64,000 bases of DNA, taken from Cannabis sativa (taxonomy: Eukaryota; Streptophyta; Magnoliopsida; Rosales; Cannabaceae). Both the position numbers and the translations under genes were made by a program. Where the stretch lies: assembly GCF_029168945.1 (NCBI RefSeq), contig NC_083603.1, forward strand, positions 44,278,406-44,342,405, written 5' to 3'. Positions 22,761 to 41,660 of this stretch are shown one piece after another. The notes under the pieces were generated by a model. That model saw only the letters and a program-made list of their open reading frames with translations. It was not told where the DNA came from and did not search any database. Position 1 is the first letter of the stretch. Each line of letters opens with the position of its first letter.

Positions 22761-23480
22761 TTTAATACTCATACAATAGAAGGCATTCGAATCCAACCCA
22801 AATAAATTAAAGAAGGATGTCCCTATATCTTTTCTTGTCTTCCTTTTTAATCATGCTAACATTTTCCTAAAATTAATTAAGCGTTTTATGATTAACTAAT
22901 TTATAAATTTAACACTCAATGATGATGCCTATACAATACTAGCTTAGATGTATATAAAACTATGCACAACAATACCCAATTCCTCAATTTGCAAACCTTC
23001 ATATATAATTGTAATCATAATTATTAAGTACGTCTTCTTGAACAATAGCAAGACAAAGACAAGAAGAGCTTTACATATGCATGCATGGAGCTTTCATAGA
23101 GGTATTTCATCTATATATTGACAATTAATTTGATTTTTAACTCATAGTACACTTATTCATATTATCACTATATCATGTTGTTAACCTCATTATAACACAT
23201 TTACACATTAAAACTCAATTGTCCATTCCATGATCTAAAATTTATACATTTGAACCTCTGCCTCAGTCTCTAACTTCATCATCTAAAAGTTCTTACTTTT
23301 ACTCAATCATCATGGTATACACTTGGTAACTAATTAAGAGGGATAAGTTGAATCATTTTTTTTTCAAGTGATGTTTTGGATTAATTACAATAATATTAAT
23401 TGATGATAAAATATTTGTTGTTGTTGAGTAGAACCAAATTAATCCCAACTGATCTTCCTCTTTCGGAGGCTAATGAAGTG
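22761..23480. other. AT-rich DNA 3' of glucosidase B
   Basis: Includes the presumed 3' UTR of the glucosidase (minus strand). No gene or repeat was recognised. Confidence 0.5.
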
Positions 23481-28389
<4,909 letters not shown>

Positions 28390-28475
28390 GGCTTGTAGTG
28401 AATAAGCCATATGTTATATATTATTATGAGTGCTAATTTTGTTTTTCACTTTGCTGAAATTCTAATTTCTTATTA

Positions 28476-28490
28476 TGTCTATATATAATA
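28476..28490 (-). promoter_or_regulatory. Putative TATA box of glucosidase B
   Basis: The minus strand reads ATTATATATAGAC about 90-100 bases upstream of the ATG. Position and sequence fit a plant TATA box. Confidence 0.45.
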
Positions 28491-29160
28491 TCTTATTTTT
28501 ATTGCTAGCAAGTAATTAACAACGAAATCCAAACACATTAATGTTATAATTAGAATGACATTATGCATAAAATGCGCTTTTTCATTGAGGAATTAGATAA
28601 GGACTAACTAATAATTAGATTATAATTACAACTACATGTATGATTGTAATGACAATAAATTAACTACATATGCACAAAATTATTGTAAAGAAAACTAATA
28701 GTTAGGTTTTAAATATATATTACTAGTTATTAATTACTCTAAAATATGAAGACAAAATTAACAACCACGCCCAGTTCATAGTGATAAGGTATCCCACATT
28801 TTGGTAACAATATCTACTATATAGTTAATTTAAATGATAATTGGGTTGTAATTAAAAAAACAAATTAATATATATATATATATATATGATGTAGATACAG
28901 ATTATGTTGTTAGATACAAATTTAGTGCTGGTTTGTATGTACAATTGTTCAGTCTGTCATATTCTGCTGGACATATATGATCATTAATATATGTACATAA
29001 TCATGATCTCAAACAAAAAAACAAAAAAAAAAGAAAGAAAGAAAGAAAGAAAGAAATTGTTCTTAATTCCAACCAAGAAAAACTATTTAAGATGGAACCG
29101 GCTATATTAAAAACATGTGTGAATCTTAAGTGTAATTTTTGTGGCCATTTAAGTGTTGTG
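28491..29160. other. Intergenic DNA upstream of glucosidase B
   Basis: AT-rich. It holds a (TA)n run at about 28868-28887 and a (GAAA)n run at about 29033-29055. No gene was recognised. Confidence 0.5.
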
Positions 29161-29870
<710 letters not shown>

Positions 29871-30299
29871 TTTCCCTATCAATATTATGCTGGTATATAC
29901 TTGTTTATTAATTGATTAAAAGTATGTAAAAATTAAAAAAAAAAAAAATTACATTTTGGCATTTTCACAAAAAAAAATAAAATAATAATAATAATAGCAG
30001 TAGTAGTAGGAGGTTTTTTTAATATTATACCTAAAATAGGTTTAATTTACAAAAATATTTTCAAAAAATGATGTGCCACATCAGCATAAATACCGAAATC
30101 TAAAATAAATACCGAAAATAAAAAAAATCGCTTCTTGAAATTTCAGTACCTTGCAAGTTTTAAATAATATATCAATTAGTTATTTTTTATTAATTAAAAT
30201 ACTTTCAGATAAATTTTTTTTCTCATACAGATTTGGTTACTTATTTGATTAGTTAAGTTTGAAACTATAATTTTATTTTTTAAATTTTTAGGCCATACT
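29871..30299. other. AT-rich DNA, nothing recognised
   Basis: Poly(A) runs and short (AAT)n/(TAG)n tracts only. Confidence 0.5.
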
Positions 30300-31124
30300 A
30301 TTCAACTTTGGTCAAAGTTAGTCTTTTATTTTAGTTTAATGTTATGCTTCTCAGGGAGAGCTTATATGCTTGTTTGCTAACTTTATTTTGCAAGTGTTTG
30401 TTAATTAAAAATATTTTAATTATCTAAAGTCTCAAAAGGAGAGATCGTAAAGTCTTTTTTTTGACAAATTAGTTGTCAAAATATTTTTTAATTAATATGT
30501 AGTTTTCTCATGCATTTAAATTAATTTTATTACATTGATTTTGTGCCTCTAATTACTCTTTTCTTCTAAGGAAAGATTCCTTCTCTCATTTGGTTAAGGA
30601 AACTTTTGATAAGAATTATCTTATGGAAAGTTGTCTAATTTTGGAAAAACTTGTCTTTCCCTTTTTCTAATTGATGATTTCAATTTTGCCTTTATTAGAA
30701 AAGATCAAATAAATTTTATTTGGCAGGTTTGAAGTCTAAATTCGTGATCTTGGTTCAATTTGGAAAGTTTCATTTCTGGTCCTAATCTGCTGCAGAGCCC
30801 GATTCTGATGCTGCAAATCAAGAAATTTTTTAAGAAAGTTTTGTACTAAAATTATTTTTGTGATTGTCTCTAGGGTTGCTATGTTGTATAAATAGGACTT
30901 AGAGAGCAACCAAACAATTTTATCTCTTCTAGTCTCATATTTTCATATCTTTTTTTGTGAAAAAAGTATTTTATTTGTAAAAACCTAGAGTGTTCAACTA
31001 GGTTTCGGTTTTCGTAGTATGATGTCATACTATTCGTAGAATAGGTTGAAGAGAAGCTTTGAACAAGTGTGAGTCTTCGGGAGAAGACTTTTTCAAGTCT
31101 CATTTCGGGAGGAATTGAACATAT
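30300..31124 (+). mobile_element. Remnant of an older copia-like LTR, left part
   Basis: A purine-rich tract (CTCAAAAGGAGAGATCG near 30430-30447), preceded by a CAGGGAGAGCTTA block, resembles the 3' end of SIRE-type copia elements. It is followed by LTR-like sequence with a TATA box (TATAAATAGG near 30887). It is interrupted at 31124 by the copia insertion and resumes at 50423. Lineage assignment is an inference. Confidence 0.5.
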
Positions 31125-32539
31125 TGTTGGGTTTTATGCCCTAAATAAAACTCATTTCAATATAATCAGATTTACTTATTAATATAGATCAGAAATAATA
31201 TTTAATGTTGCATGGTTCACATGATTTATTTCATGATTATATGTACATAATGTATAAATTCATCTAAAACCCTTTTCACATACTTGATCCTGTTTATTGT
31301 GCCGTCAACACATTGGAAAGTAAACATGACTATGTGAATAAAGTTTCCTAGATTTATCAGACACAAGGTTTTACTGATATGATAATCTACAACAAGAGTT
31401 TACTTGCATTTGGAGAAGTGCTATGTTCTTTCCAGAGCATGGTTAAAGTAAAGCTCAGGTTGGATGCATGGAGTATGCATCGGAAGGGACCGATATTGAA
31501 CTTTGACTTAGATTTAATTAAACTTACCGTAAAATCTATTCAAGTCAATATCGCCTAGTTGATCCTAGATCAAATGATCTTAATCCTGTTATGATTAGGC
31601 TCAATCTTGAAAGGCTATTCGTGTTCCTTGAATTGTTAGTTAAGCCTACCTTTTGGTCAGGGTGATACGTACTTTTTGGGAACACGGTAGTGCAATTGAG
31701 TGGGAGCGCTATCATAAACATGGAATCTATAGCTTCTATCTGGCGAATAGTAAGCAAAGGATGATCTCCTTTGAGCTTGACCAAACGAACATAAATGATG
31801 GAGTAGTCATTTCACATAAGCTGAAATATCATTTATACGGGGTCAAGTGTTTTAAGGAATAAATACATTGTAGGGTGTAACGGTAATTTAATCCACTTTA
31901 CAAAGGTAGATCATTCATATAGAGGATCATTGATCACATTAGGATTATAACAATGGATAACTAATGATGTGTCTATATGGTGGAACATATAGAGCATTCT
32001 ATATAACTGAGAGTGCAATTCTAAGTTCTATGCGTGGATTCAACGAAGAATTAATAAGTTAGTGAATTTTAGTGCTAAATTCTTGATCTACTTATTGGAA
32101 GCTCGGTTATATAGACCCATGGTCCCCCCACTAGTTGAGATAATATTGCTTGTAAGACTCATGTAATTGGTTTTGATTAATCAATTATAATTCACGAATT
32201 AGACTATGTCTATTTGTGAAATTTTCACTAAGTAAGGGCGAAATTGTAAAGAAAGAGTTTATAGGGGCATATTTGTTAATTATGATACTTTGTATGGTTC
32301 AATTAATAAATATGATAAATGACAATATTATTTAATAATTATTTATAGTTATTAAATAGTTAGAATTGGCATTTAAATGGTTGAATTAGGAAATTGGCAT
32401 TTTTGAGAAAATCAGATACAAAAGGTGTTAAAATTGCAATATTGCAAAAACAAGGCCCAATCCACTAAGTGTAGGGCCAGCCACTTTTGTTTTAAACTTT
32501 TTTTTTCATTATTTTAATGCCAAATAATTCAAACCTAAC
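31125..32539 (+). repeat. 5' LTR of copia element, first part
   Basis: Matches 48528-49946 with only scattered changes. The open frames here (for example near 31545-31862) have counterparts in the 3' LTR and have no recognisable product. Confidence 0.92.
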
Positions 32540-34642
32540 TGTAACGCCCTAATGCTAAGGCACGCTACAGTGCTTTTTCAATAATTGTGCGATCTTTGCT
32601 AATCAAAGAAATTTCTCGAAAAACGTGTCAAATTAAAACTTTTGTACTAAACATTAAACTTTGTAATTTAATAAAATATTTACAAGTGCCGGGATCCCGA
32701 TTTTTAAAACTTTACAAACTTTACTTTTTAAATATACATTCCAAAATATACAGATTTACAGGTCGCACAGCGACTTTCAAAATACAACTCCCAGATGTCC
32801 CGAGACCGAACACTCCAGGTCGCGCTGCTTGACATGTACAATCTCACCCGAGCTCAGGTTCACTCCTGTTCAGCTTTCGCCTTTCCTTTACCTACACATG
32901 GAAGCAGAAACTGTGAGTCGACAGACTCAGTAAGAAATGCATATAACATACCATATAATTTCCGACCTGTAAATAGGCGCCCATACACCTATTTACAGAG
33001 CTTAACAGATGAGCATGAACGTTCAATACCAGGGTACGACCACTATACCACATACACAACGTACCTAGCTGTACGAGTGTTGGTAGGGTTTACCTCGATC
33101 AGTGAGTAGCACTGAGTAATGTACCACACACCTTAGCATTTTTCTATGCTTGTGTTGGTATCACCGTATCGTACTCAAATCAACAACAATCACTGTACCA
33201 ATACACTCTATAACTTAATTATACAAGTGTTGGTAGTGTTTAACATAACTCAAGCATGCATATATAAACACATATATACACATTCAGATAATCACATCAT
33301 ACATTATACACAGTTCTTACCTGTTTTCCGAATTCAAGTGTGCTGGCCGACCTGAACGGAATTCACGTGCTAGATGGATGCCCTAATCACAATAACGGTA
33401 ACACAGATGAGTGACTCGCCAAATCACTTTTCGGGACTTAAAACTCGAAACCAAAAGTTTCCCTATCAATAAACCTCATGGCAATACCCTATATAACCCA
33501 AAATTGGCTAAAACTAGGGTTCTGGAAAAACCCCCAACAGTAGTGCATCGGGATCCAACCCCAGATCCCTGCTTTCGGGTCACCAACCTGGCCGACCTAG
33601 GTTGGTATAGACCACCCAGAACCGGAATTCCGGTTCATCTGCAGAAACCCAAAAATTTCTCCCCCTTGATTCAAATCAAGCCCAATCTTTACCAAACTCT
33701 CCAGAGCTCCTAATCAAGGCATACACAATAAAACCCAGCCAGTATTTCACAGAAAAACACAATAAACATCAACTTGCCATTAAAGCTCAAAGCTTTGAAC
33801 TCAAAGCTTAAAATTGCATACAACCTAATCCAACCATCAAAACCAGTCACAAGAAGATAAAATCAACTCAATTAAACCCTACAATTCGAACCTTAAGCAA
33901 GCCTAAACCTAACAGCCACTAAATCTCAAAATTACAAGTTCAAACTAACTTTTAAAGCTTAAAACATAACACCATAGTTCTAGGGTTACCTTTGATTGCT
34001 CCTCCTTCAATCCCTAGCTTAAATTCAGAGAATTTGGAAGGAAAGAATTGGTCTTGCTCTGGTTTTTGTCTCAGCCGAACAAGAGAAAGAGAGAGAGTTC
34101 AAGGGAAAATGAAATTTTCTTTTAATTTGACTTTCTTTGATTTTTCCCCAAAAGAAAAGGGTTTTCCTTAATTAACTCATGGCTGAATAGTCATGTGCTA
34201 GGTGTCAACAAATGGGACAGCCACCTATTCCCCTTAATAGTAAAAGACTAAAATGCCCTTTAGACTTAAAACTAGGGTAGTTTTGAAACTAGGGGTAAAA
34301 TGGTCAAATTCCATAACCCCGCTCAATCCCGATAATTTATTTTCTCCAAAATATTTCCCACTATGAAATAAGGTTCTAAACTTACCCATGTGATCAATCT
34401 AGCCATCCATCGCATTTTCCGTTGTCGCCGAGCAAAAATTACAAAAATAATATATTGCACATATAAACTAGATAATACCCCTAGAGTTTAATAAAATCTC
34501 CGAAATTGAGAAATTATAACTCTAATATTTATTTCTAAATATTGGGGTCCACATTTAAATTTAATTCACATATAATAATAAAATAATAAAAATTAGTGCT
34601 AATTGCCTTTTTCTAATCCATATTACTAGAGCGGTCATTACA
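32540..34642 (-). repeat. 3' LTR of gypsy element
   Basis: Same sequence as 39566-41660 apart from a concentrated patch at 33541-33601 and at least one further substitution nearby. Small open frames within are shared with the other LTR and are not considered genes. Confidence 0.95.
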
Positions 34643-34643
34643 A

Positions 34644-36851
34644 TTATCCCCCCGTTAATAGGATTTCGTCCCCGAAATCTAACCTGAATAGCTCTGGATG
34701 CTGAGTTCTCATATCTGATTCCAACTCCCAGGTGGCTTCTTCCACCTTACTATTCCTCCAGAGCACCTTAACCAGTGCAATAGTCTTGTTCCGAAGAACT
34801 TTTTCTTTTCTATCCAAAATTTGAACAGGTTGCTCTTCATAGGATAAGTCTGGTTGAAGTTCAAGGGCTTCATAACTCAAGACATGAGTCGGGTCTGACA
34901 CGTATTTCCTTAACATAGAAATGTGAAATACGTCATGAACAGCTGACAATGCTGGTGGTAAGGCTAGCCGATACGCTACCTGCCCGACCTTCTCAAGTAT
35001 CTGAAATGGCCCAATGAATCTAGGGCTTAACTTACCCTTCTTCCCGAAGCGTCTAATACCCTTCATTGGTGAAACCCGCAGGAAAACATGTTCCCCTGCC
35101 TGAAATGTAACATCTCTGCGCTTCGGATCAGCATAACTTTTCTGCCTGCTTTGAGAAGCAAGCATTCGAGCCTTGATCTTATCAATAGCTTCATTGGTCC
35201 TCTGCACTAACTCAGGACCCAGGTACTTCCTTTCTCCTGTCTCGTCCCAATGGATAGGAGAACGACATTTTCTACCATATAACATCTCATAGGGAGCCAT
35301 CCCTATTGTACTTTGGTAGCTGTTGTTGTAGGAGAATTCAATTAGAGGCAAGTACTTAACCCATGAACCCTCAAAGTCCATGACACAGGCTCGTAATAGG
35401 TCTTCTAAAATCTGGATAGTTCTTTCTGACTGACCATCAGTCTGAGGGTGAAAGGCTGTACTAAACTTTAACTTGGTACCCATAGCCTTCTGGAGACTCA
35501 CCCAAAACTTCGATGTGAACTTTGGATCCCTGTCTGATACAATAGATTTAGGGGCTCCATGGAGACGAACTATCTCCTTCACATACAATTCAGCATATTG
35601 ATCCACTGAATATGTAACTTTCACTGGTAAGAAGTGAGCTGACTTTGTGAATCTGTCCACGATAACCCAAACAGAATCATACATTCCTGTAGTTCTAGGC
35701 AAACCAGTTACAAAGTCCATTGCAATGTCCTCCCACTTCCATTCAGGAAGGACTAAAGGTTGCAATAATCCTGCCGGCCTCTGATGTTCAGCCTTAATCT
35801 GCTGGCAGGTTAAACACTTGGACACATAGTCCACCACATCTCTTTTCATCCCATACCACCAGAAGTAGGGTTTCAAATCCTGATACATCTTGGTGGTTCC
35901 CGGATGCAACGAATAAGGTGTGGTGTGAGCTTCATCAAGTATCTCTTTCTTAAGCTCATCCACACTAGGAACACAAACTCGAGCTTTATATAGCAACATT
36001 CCACTGCTCGAGACTGTAAAACTTTTAGGCCGACCAGCTAACATTTCATCTCGAACTTTAACTAGCTCGGGATCTTCCAGTTGTGCCTTTCTGATTCTCT
36101 CCAGCAGATCAGATTGGAGTGTTAAATTATGTAATTTCCCGACCACAAACTCAATTCCTGCACTAACCATTTCCGAGGCTAGTTGAGGAGCTATCATAAC
36201 CGTAGTACACACTTGACCGGGACCTTTTCTGCTCAGAGCATCGGCCACAACATTGGCTTTCCCGGGGTGATACAGTATTTCACAATCGTAGTCCTTAACT
36301 AACTCCAACCACCTTCTCTGCCTCATATTCAGATCTTTTTGGGTGAAAAAGTATTTCAGACTTTTGTGATCAGTATAAATTTCACACTTTTCACCGTAAA
36401 GATAATGTCGCCAAATCTTTAAAGCGAAAACCACAGCAGCGAGCTCTAAATCATGAGTTGGGTAACGCTGCTCATAATCCTTCAGTTGACGAGAGGCATA
36501 GGCTATGACTCTGTCAGCTTGCATCAGAACACATCCCAGACCCTGTCTGGATGCATCACAATACACGACAAATTTCTCTTGATCTGATGGCAAAGCTAAC
36601 ACCGGAGCTGTTATCAAACGCTGCTTCAACTCCTGAAAGCTTGATTCACACTTATCTGACCACACAAATCTCTGATTTTTCTTGGTCAATTCAGTTAGGG
36701 GCATAGAAAGTTTAGAAAATCCTTCGACGAAACGTCGATAATACCCTGCTAACCCGAGAAAACTTCGAATTTCCGTCACAGACCTAGGCCTCGGCCAATT
36801 CTTCACTGATTCCACCTTGTTTGGATCGACCATAATTCCATTCTTCCCCAC
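34644..36851 (-). CDS. gypsy pol C-terminal part: RNase H, integrase, chromodomain-like
   Basis: 735 codons. RNase [18 protein letters not shown], the [17 protein letters not shown] helix and [11 protein letters not shown], ending ADALSRKG. Integrase: zinc motif with [11 protein letters not shown] and CLTCQQIK, core with Asp in MDFVTGLP, Asp in [10 protein letters not shown] and Glu in [13 protein letters not shown]. The end resembles a chromodomain ([21 protein letters not shown]), the module chromoviruses use to target heterochromatin. It begins within the reverse-transcriptase connection region; the ATG given is only the first Met after the frameshift near 36860-36868, so this is the continuation of the upstream frame rather than an independent gene. 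No other break seen. Confidence 0.9.
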   Translation of the reverse strand: MGKNGIMVDPNKVESVKNWPRPRSVTEIRSFLGLAGYYRRFVEGFSKLSMPLTELTKKNQRFVWSDKCESSFQELKQRLITAPVLALPSDQEKFVVYCDASRQGLGCVLMQADRVIAYASRQLKDYEQRYPTHDLELAAVVFALKIWRHYLYGEKCEIYTDHKSLKYFFTQKDLNMRQRRWLELVKDYDCEILYHPGKANVVADALSRKGPGQVCTTVMIAPQLASEMVSAGIEFVVGKLHNLTLQSDLLERIRKAQLEDPELVKVRDEMLAGRPKSFTVSSSGMLLYKARVCVPSVDELKKEILDEAHTTPYSLHPGTTKMYQDLKPYFWWYGMKRDVVDYVSKCLTCQQIKAEHQRPAGLLQPLVLPEWKWEDIAMDFVTGLPRTTGMYDSVWVIVDRFTKSAHFLPVKVTYSVDQYAELYVKEIVRLHGAPKSIVSDRDPKFTSKFWVSLQKAMGTKLKFSTAFHPQTDGQSERTIQILEDLLRACVMDFEGSWVKYLPLIEFSYNNSYQSTIGMAPYEMLYGRKCRSPIHWDETGERKYLGPELVQRTNEAIDKIKARMLASQSRQKSYADPKRRDVTFQAGEHVFLRVSPMKGIRRFGKKGKLSPRFIGPFQILEKVGQVAYRLALPPALSAVHDVFHISMLRKYVSDPTHVLSYEALELQPDLSYEEQPVQILDRKEKVLRNKTIALVKVLWRNSKVEEATWELESDMRTQHPELFRLDFGDEILLTGG

Positions 36852-39283
36852 AATATGTCCTGCGTAAAGGATACCTCGGACAACCAGAATTCACACTTTT
36901 TGAACTTGGCATACAGCTTGTGATCCCTAAGTCGCTGTAACACCATTCGAAGATGATGCTCGTGCTCCTCATCTGACCGAGAGTATACAAGAATGTCATC
37001 GATAAACACTATAACGCAGTTATCGAGGAAATCCTTGAATACTCTATTCATAAGATCCATAAAGGCCGCAGGAGCATTAGTCAATCCGAATGACATTACC
37101 AGAAACTCATAATGCCCGTATCTGGTTCTAAAAGCAGTCTTCGGTATGTCCTCCTCCCGAATTCTGAGTTGATGATAACCCGACCGTAAGTCAATCTTTG
37201 AAAACACAGTCTTTCCCTGAAGCTGATCGAACAGATCATCGATCCTAGGCAACGGGTACTTGTTCTTAATCGTCAGCTTGTTTAGTTCCCGATAATCAAT
37301 ACACATTCTGAGGGAACCATCTTTCTTCTTTACAAAAAGAACCGGAGCTCCCCAGGGCGATACACTGGGTCGAATAAACCCAATATCAAGCATCCCCTGA
37401 AGTTGTAACTTAAGCTCCTTGAGTTCCGCTGGAGCCATTCTATATGGAGCTTTAGAAACAGGTTCGACTCCAGGTGCCAGATCAATTACGAAATCAATCT
37501 CTCGCTGTGGCGGCAATCCCGGCAATTCCTCGGGAAACACATCAAGAAAATCTTTCACCACCCGGACTATCTCAGGCCCAAATGTTTCAGGTCTGCTGGA
37601 ATCAAATACTACCGCTAGAAATCCTATACAACCATTGCATAGTAAATCCCTAGCTCTCAACACAGAAATAACTGGGATCCGAGACCCCTGAATCGATCCA
37701 ACATAAACAAATGGATCTTCACCTTCCGGCTGAAAAATCACCATTTTACGTCTACAATCTATACTGGCCGAATACTTGGATAGAAAATCCATTCCCAGTA
37801 TAATATCAAACTCAGTTAATTTCAATTCTATAAGGTCAGTACTCAATTCCCTATCTTCGATCCTAATCGGCATAGACCTAATGCGCCTATTAGAGATAAC
37901 CAATTCCCCGCTAGGCATTAGGGTTCCAAACCCTCTTTCTAAAATGTCACAAGGTCTACCCAAAAGATCAATCACCCTTGTAGCCACATATGAACGTGTA
38001 GCTCCCGAGTCAAATAATACTGTAAATAACAAGTTGTTGACGGGAAGCTGACCTGTCACAACAGAAGGACTGGCTGCAGCATCAGCTTGGGTGATGGCAA
38101 ACACACGAGCAGGAACCGGTTTCACCTCAACTTTTGGCTCCTCTTTCTTTGCCTGGGGGCAATCTTTCTTGAAATGCCCCACCATGCCACATAGAAAGCA
38201 TGTCTTCCGGTTACACTCTCCCGGATGATGTTTCTTGCACCTTGGACACTCAGGATAAGAATAACCCTGTCGTCCTCCTCTGCCTTGGTTCCCACGGAAC
38301 CGCTTGCTTTGCCCCGAGCCACCAGAAGCTGGAACAACCTTTCTTTTCTGCTCAATGGTGGAGTCACCACCATCCCTACCATAAACAGGAGTAGGAACAG
38401 TGGGGGTTCCACCAACACTTGGAGTCACCCGGGCCTCCTGAAGGAACTTTACCGCACCCTCGGCTCTCAAAGCCTTTTCAACCATTTCCGCATAAGTGGT
38501 TGCCTCAGTAGTAGTAATAACCAAATCATGTCTAATTTTTGCACTCAAACCCGCCAAGTATTTTTCCTTTTTACTGAAGTCGGTTGGCACAATTCCCGCT
38601 GCCAACTTGGCCAACCGGTCAAACTTCGTCGTATATTCAGTAACTGACATTCCCTCAGTCTGAACCAGATCAGTGAACTCTTTCCGCTTTGCACTGCGGA
38701 CTGCTTCATTGTAATACTTGGAGTTAAACAACTCCTTGAATTCTTCCCAGGTCATCAGCGTGACGTCTCGAGTGAGGGTTATTAACTCCCACCACACGAG
38801 AGCGTCTTCCTGAAACTGGAAAGTGGCACAGGTTACCCGGTCATTTCCAACCACTCCCATAAAATTGAGGATGCGTTCTATTACCGAAAGCCACTGCTCG
38901 GCCTTCATCACATCAGGGCCTCCCAGAAACACTGGAGGTGCCTGTTTTCGAAATCTTTCGTACAACGGTTCCATACGGTTGCCAACAACAGGTTGTTCTG
39001 CTGGCACCGCTGGAACTGCAACGGCCTGAACTTCTTGAGGAGGCACGGCAGGAGGACCCTGCTGCCTCAGCCTCTGAATCTCTTCATCTTGCTGACGAAT
39101 TCTCTCTTGCATTTCAGCAAATCTTTGCTCCCAATCAGGAGGAGCTTGAGGTGGATTTACAGGGCGACCACCCTGAGCTCTACCACGGCCACGGCCGCGA
39201 CCACGGGGATTTTGAGGATTCCCCTGACCGCCTCCGGCCTCAACCATGCCACCCTGGCTTCTTGTATTTCGCGGGGCGTCCAT
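36803..39283 (-). CDS. gypsy gag-protease-reverse transcriptase
   Basis: 826 codons from the ATG at 39283, shortly after the primer-binding site. Order: a Gln/Pro/Arg-rich start, a retrotransposon gag domain (about 125-260, with [22 protein letters not shown]), a CCHC knuckle ([15 protein letters not shown]), an aspartic protease ([16 protein letters not shown] and ILGMDFL), and reverse transcriptase ([33 protein letters not shown], active site FIDDILVYS). After [10 protein letters not shown] the frame is lost by a small indel near 36860-36868 and the last ~25 residues are out of frame. RNase H follows in the next frame. Apart from that shift, the coding region looks intact. Confidence 0.93.
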   Translation of the reverse strand: MDAPRNTRSQGGMVEAGGGQGNPQNPRGRGRGRGRAQGGRPVNPPQAPPDWEQRFAEMQERIRQQDEEIQRLRQQGPPAVPPQEVQAVAVPAVPAEQPVVGNRMEPLYERFRKQAPPVFLGGPDVMKAEQWLSVIERILNFMGVVGNDRVTCATFQFQEDALVWWELITLTRDVTLMTWEEFKELFNSKYYNEAVRSAKRKEFTDLVQTEGMSVTEYTTKFDRLAKLAAGIVPTDFSKKEKYLAGLSAKIRHDLVITTTEATTYAEMVEKALRAEGAVKFLQEARVTPSVGGTPTVPTPVYGRDGGDSTIEQKRKVVPASGGSGQSKRFRGNQGRGGRQGYSYPECPRCKKHHPGECNRKTCFLCGMVGHFKKDCPQAKKEEPKVEVKPVPARVFAITQADAAASPSVVTGQLPVNNLLFTVLFDSGATRSYVATRVIDLLGRPCDILERGFGTLMPSGELVISNRRIRSMPIRIEDRELSTDLIELKLTEFDIILGMDFLSKYSASIDCRRKMVIFQPEGEDPFVYVGSIQGSRIPVISVLRARDLLCNGCIGFLAVVFDSSRPETFGPEIVRVVKDFLDVFPEELPGLPPQREIDFVIDLAPGVEPVSKAPYRMAPAELKELKLQLQGMLDIGFIRPSVSPWGAPVLFVKKKDGSLRMCIDYRELNKLTIKNKYPLPRIDDLFDQLQGKTVFSKIDLRSGYHQLRIREEDIPKTAFRTRYGHYEFLVMSFGLTNAPAAFMDLMNRVFKDFLDNCVIVFIDDILVYSRSDEEHEHHLRMVLQRLRDHKLYAKFKKCEFWLSEVSFTQDILWGRMELWSIQTRWNQ

Positions 39284-39547
39284 TTAATAGGACTTAGCCT
39301 GCGAATCCATAAGGTAGGCAGGTTAGACGGCGATCAAAATCAACACCGCTCTTAATAGCAAAAAGGCAACGCACTTTCTTTTCTTTTTAAAGAAATATAT
39401 TTAATTTAAATCTAATATGCTTCCTAACATGCTTTTACATCACACTTATTTAAAATACTAAACAAGTACGGGCTTACTGAACCGTGAACCGAGCTTTCTC
39501 TGATGAAGATTGTACATGTCATAGCAAGCTTCGGTAGACAAACCTGG

Positions 39548-39563
39548 CGGCTCTGATACCAAA
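39548..39563 (-). other. tRNA-iMet primer-binding site of gypsy element
   Basis: The minus strand reads TTGGTATCAGAGCCGC directly inside the 5' LTR (39566-41660), confirming minus orientation. Confidence 0.88.
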
Positions 39564-39565
39564 AT

Positions 39566-41660
39566 TGTAACGCCCTAATGCTAAGGCACGCTACAGTGCT
39601 TTTTCAATAATTGTGCGATCTTTGCTAATCAAAGAAATTTCTCGAAAAACGTGTCAAATTAAAACTTTTGTACTAAACATTAAACTTTGTAATTTAATAA
39701 AATATTTACAAGTGCCGGGATCCCGATTTTTAAAACTTTACAAACTTTACTTTTTAAATATACATTCCAAAATATACAGATTTACAGGTCGCACAGCGAC
39801 TTTCAAAATACAACTCCCAGATGTCCCGAGACCGAACACTCCAGGTCGCGCTGCTTGACATGTACAATCTCACCCGAGCTCAGGTTCACTCCTGTTCAGC
39901 TTTCGCCTTTCCTTTACCTACACATGGAAGCAGAAACTGTGAGTCGACAGACTCAGTAAGAAATGCATATAACATACCATATAATTTCCGACCTGTAAAT
40001 AGGCGCCCATACACCTATTTACAGAGCTTAACAGATGAGCATGAACGTTCAATACCAGGGTACGACCACTATACCACATACACAACGTACCTAGCTGTAC
40101 GAGTGTTGGTAGGGTTTACCTCGATCAGTGAGTAGCACTGAGTAATGTACCACACACCTTAGCATTTTTCTATGCTTGTGTTGGTATCACCGTATCGTAC
40201 TCAAATCAACAACAATCACTGTACCAATACACTCTATAACTTAATTATACAAGTGTTGGTAGTGTTTAACATAACTCAAGCATGCATATATAAACACATA
40301 TATACACATTCAGATAATCACATCATACATTATACACAGTTCTTACCTGTTTTCCGAATTCAAGTGTGCTGGCCGACCTGAACGGAATTCACGTGCTAGA
40401 TGGATGCCCTAATCACAATAACGGTAACACAGATGAGTGACTCGCCAAATCACTTTTCGGGACTTAAAACTCGAAACCAAAAGTTTCCCTATCAATAAAC
40501 CTCATGGCAATACCCTATATAACCCAAAATTGGCTAAAACTAGGGTTCTGGAAAAACCCCCAACAGGCAGACCGGATCCAACCGGTATCCCGGTTCTGGG
40601 TCACCAACCGGTCGACCGGTTGGTATAGACCACCCAGAACCGGAATTCCGGTTCATCTGCAGAAACCCAAAATTTTCTCCCCCTTGATTCAAATCAAGCC
40701 CAATCTTTACCAAACTCTCCAGAGCTCCTAATCAAGGCATACACAATAAAACCCAGCCAGTATTTCACAGAAAAACACAATAAACATCAACTTGCCATTA
40801 AAGCTCAAAGCTTTGAACTCAAAGCTTAAAATTGCATACAACCTAATCCAACCATCAAAACCAGTCACAAGAAGATAAAATCAACTCAATTAAACCCTAC
40901 AATTCGAACCTTAAGCAAGCCTAAACCTAACAGCCACTAAATCTCAAAATTACAAGTTCAAACTAACTTTTAAAGCTTAAAACATAACACCATAGTTCTA
41001 GGGTTACCTTTGATTGCTCCTCCTTCAATCCCTAGCTTAAATTCAGAGAATTTGGAAGGAAAGAATTGGTCTTGCTCTGGTTTTTGTCTCAGCCGAACAA
41101 GAGAAAGAGAGAGAGTTCAAGGGAAAATGAAATTTTCTTTTAATTTGACTTTCTTTGATTTTTCCCCAAAAGAAAAGGGTTTTCCTTAATTAACTCATGG
41201 CTGAATAGTCATGTGCTAGGTGTCAACAAATGGGACAGCCACCTATTCCCCTTAATAGTAAAAGACTAAAATGCCCTTTAGACTTAAAACTAGGGTAGTT
41301 TTGAAACTAGGGGTAAAATGGTCAAATTCCATAACCCCGCTCAATCCCGATAATTTATTTTCTCCAAAATATTTCCCACTATGAAATAAGGTTCTAAACT
41401 TACCCATGTGATCAATCTAGCCATCCATCGCATTTTCCGTTGTCGCCGAGCAAAAATTACAAAAATAATATATTGCACATATAAACTAGATAATACCCCT
41501 AGAGTTTAATAAAATCTCCGAAATTGAGAAATTATAACTCTAATATTTATTTCTAAATATTGGGGTCCACATTTAAATTTAATTCACATATAATAATAAA
41601 ATAATAAAAATTAGTGCTAATTGCCTTTTTCTAATCCATATTACTAGAGCGGTCATTACA
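39566..41660 (-). repeat. 5' LTR of gypsy element
   Basis: 2095 bp, eight shorter than its partner. All of that length difference falls in the patch at 40567-40619. Confidence 0.95.

Larger units (their letters stand above)
32540..41660 (-). mobile_element. Ty3/gypsy chromovirus-like LTR retrotransposon
   Basis: LTRs 32540-34642 (2103 bp) and 39566-41660 (2095 bp) run TGTAAC...TTACA. The target duplication CTAAC is at 32535-32539 and 41661-41665. The minus strand next to the right LTR reads TTGGTATCAGAGCCGCC (primer-binding site). The polypurine tract (minus GGGGGGATAAT) borders the left LTR. Two long minus-strand frames encode gag-protease-RT and RNase H-integrase-chromodomain-like C-terminus. 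The RT-RNase H-integrase order and HHCC integrase put it in gypsy; the C-terminal chromodomain-like segment suggests a Tekay/Del-type chromovirus. It is nearly intact, so very young. It sits inside the 5' LTR of the copia element. Confidence 0.95.

Noticed and set aside
31545..31862. Open frames repeated at 48949-49266
   Set aside because: Located in the copia LTRs and shared by both copies; no known domain.
32587..33713. Several open frames repeated at 39613-40731
   Set aside because: They lie inside the two gypsy LTRs and are simply LTR sequence; no recognisable product.
34644..39283. Two separate host genes encoding RT-like and integrase-like proteins
   Set aside because: They are one gypsy polyprotein split by a frameshift between LTRs with a primer-binding site.
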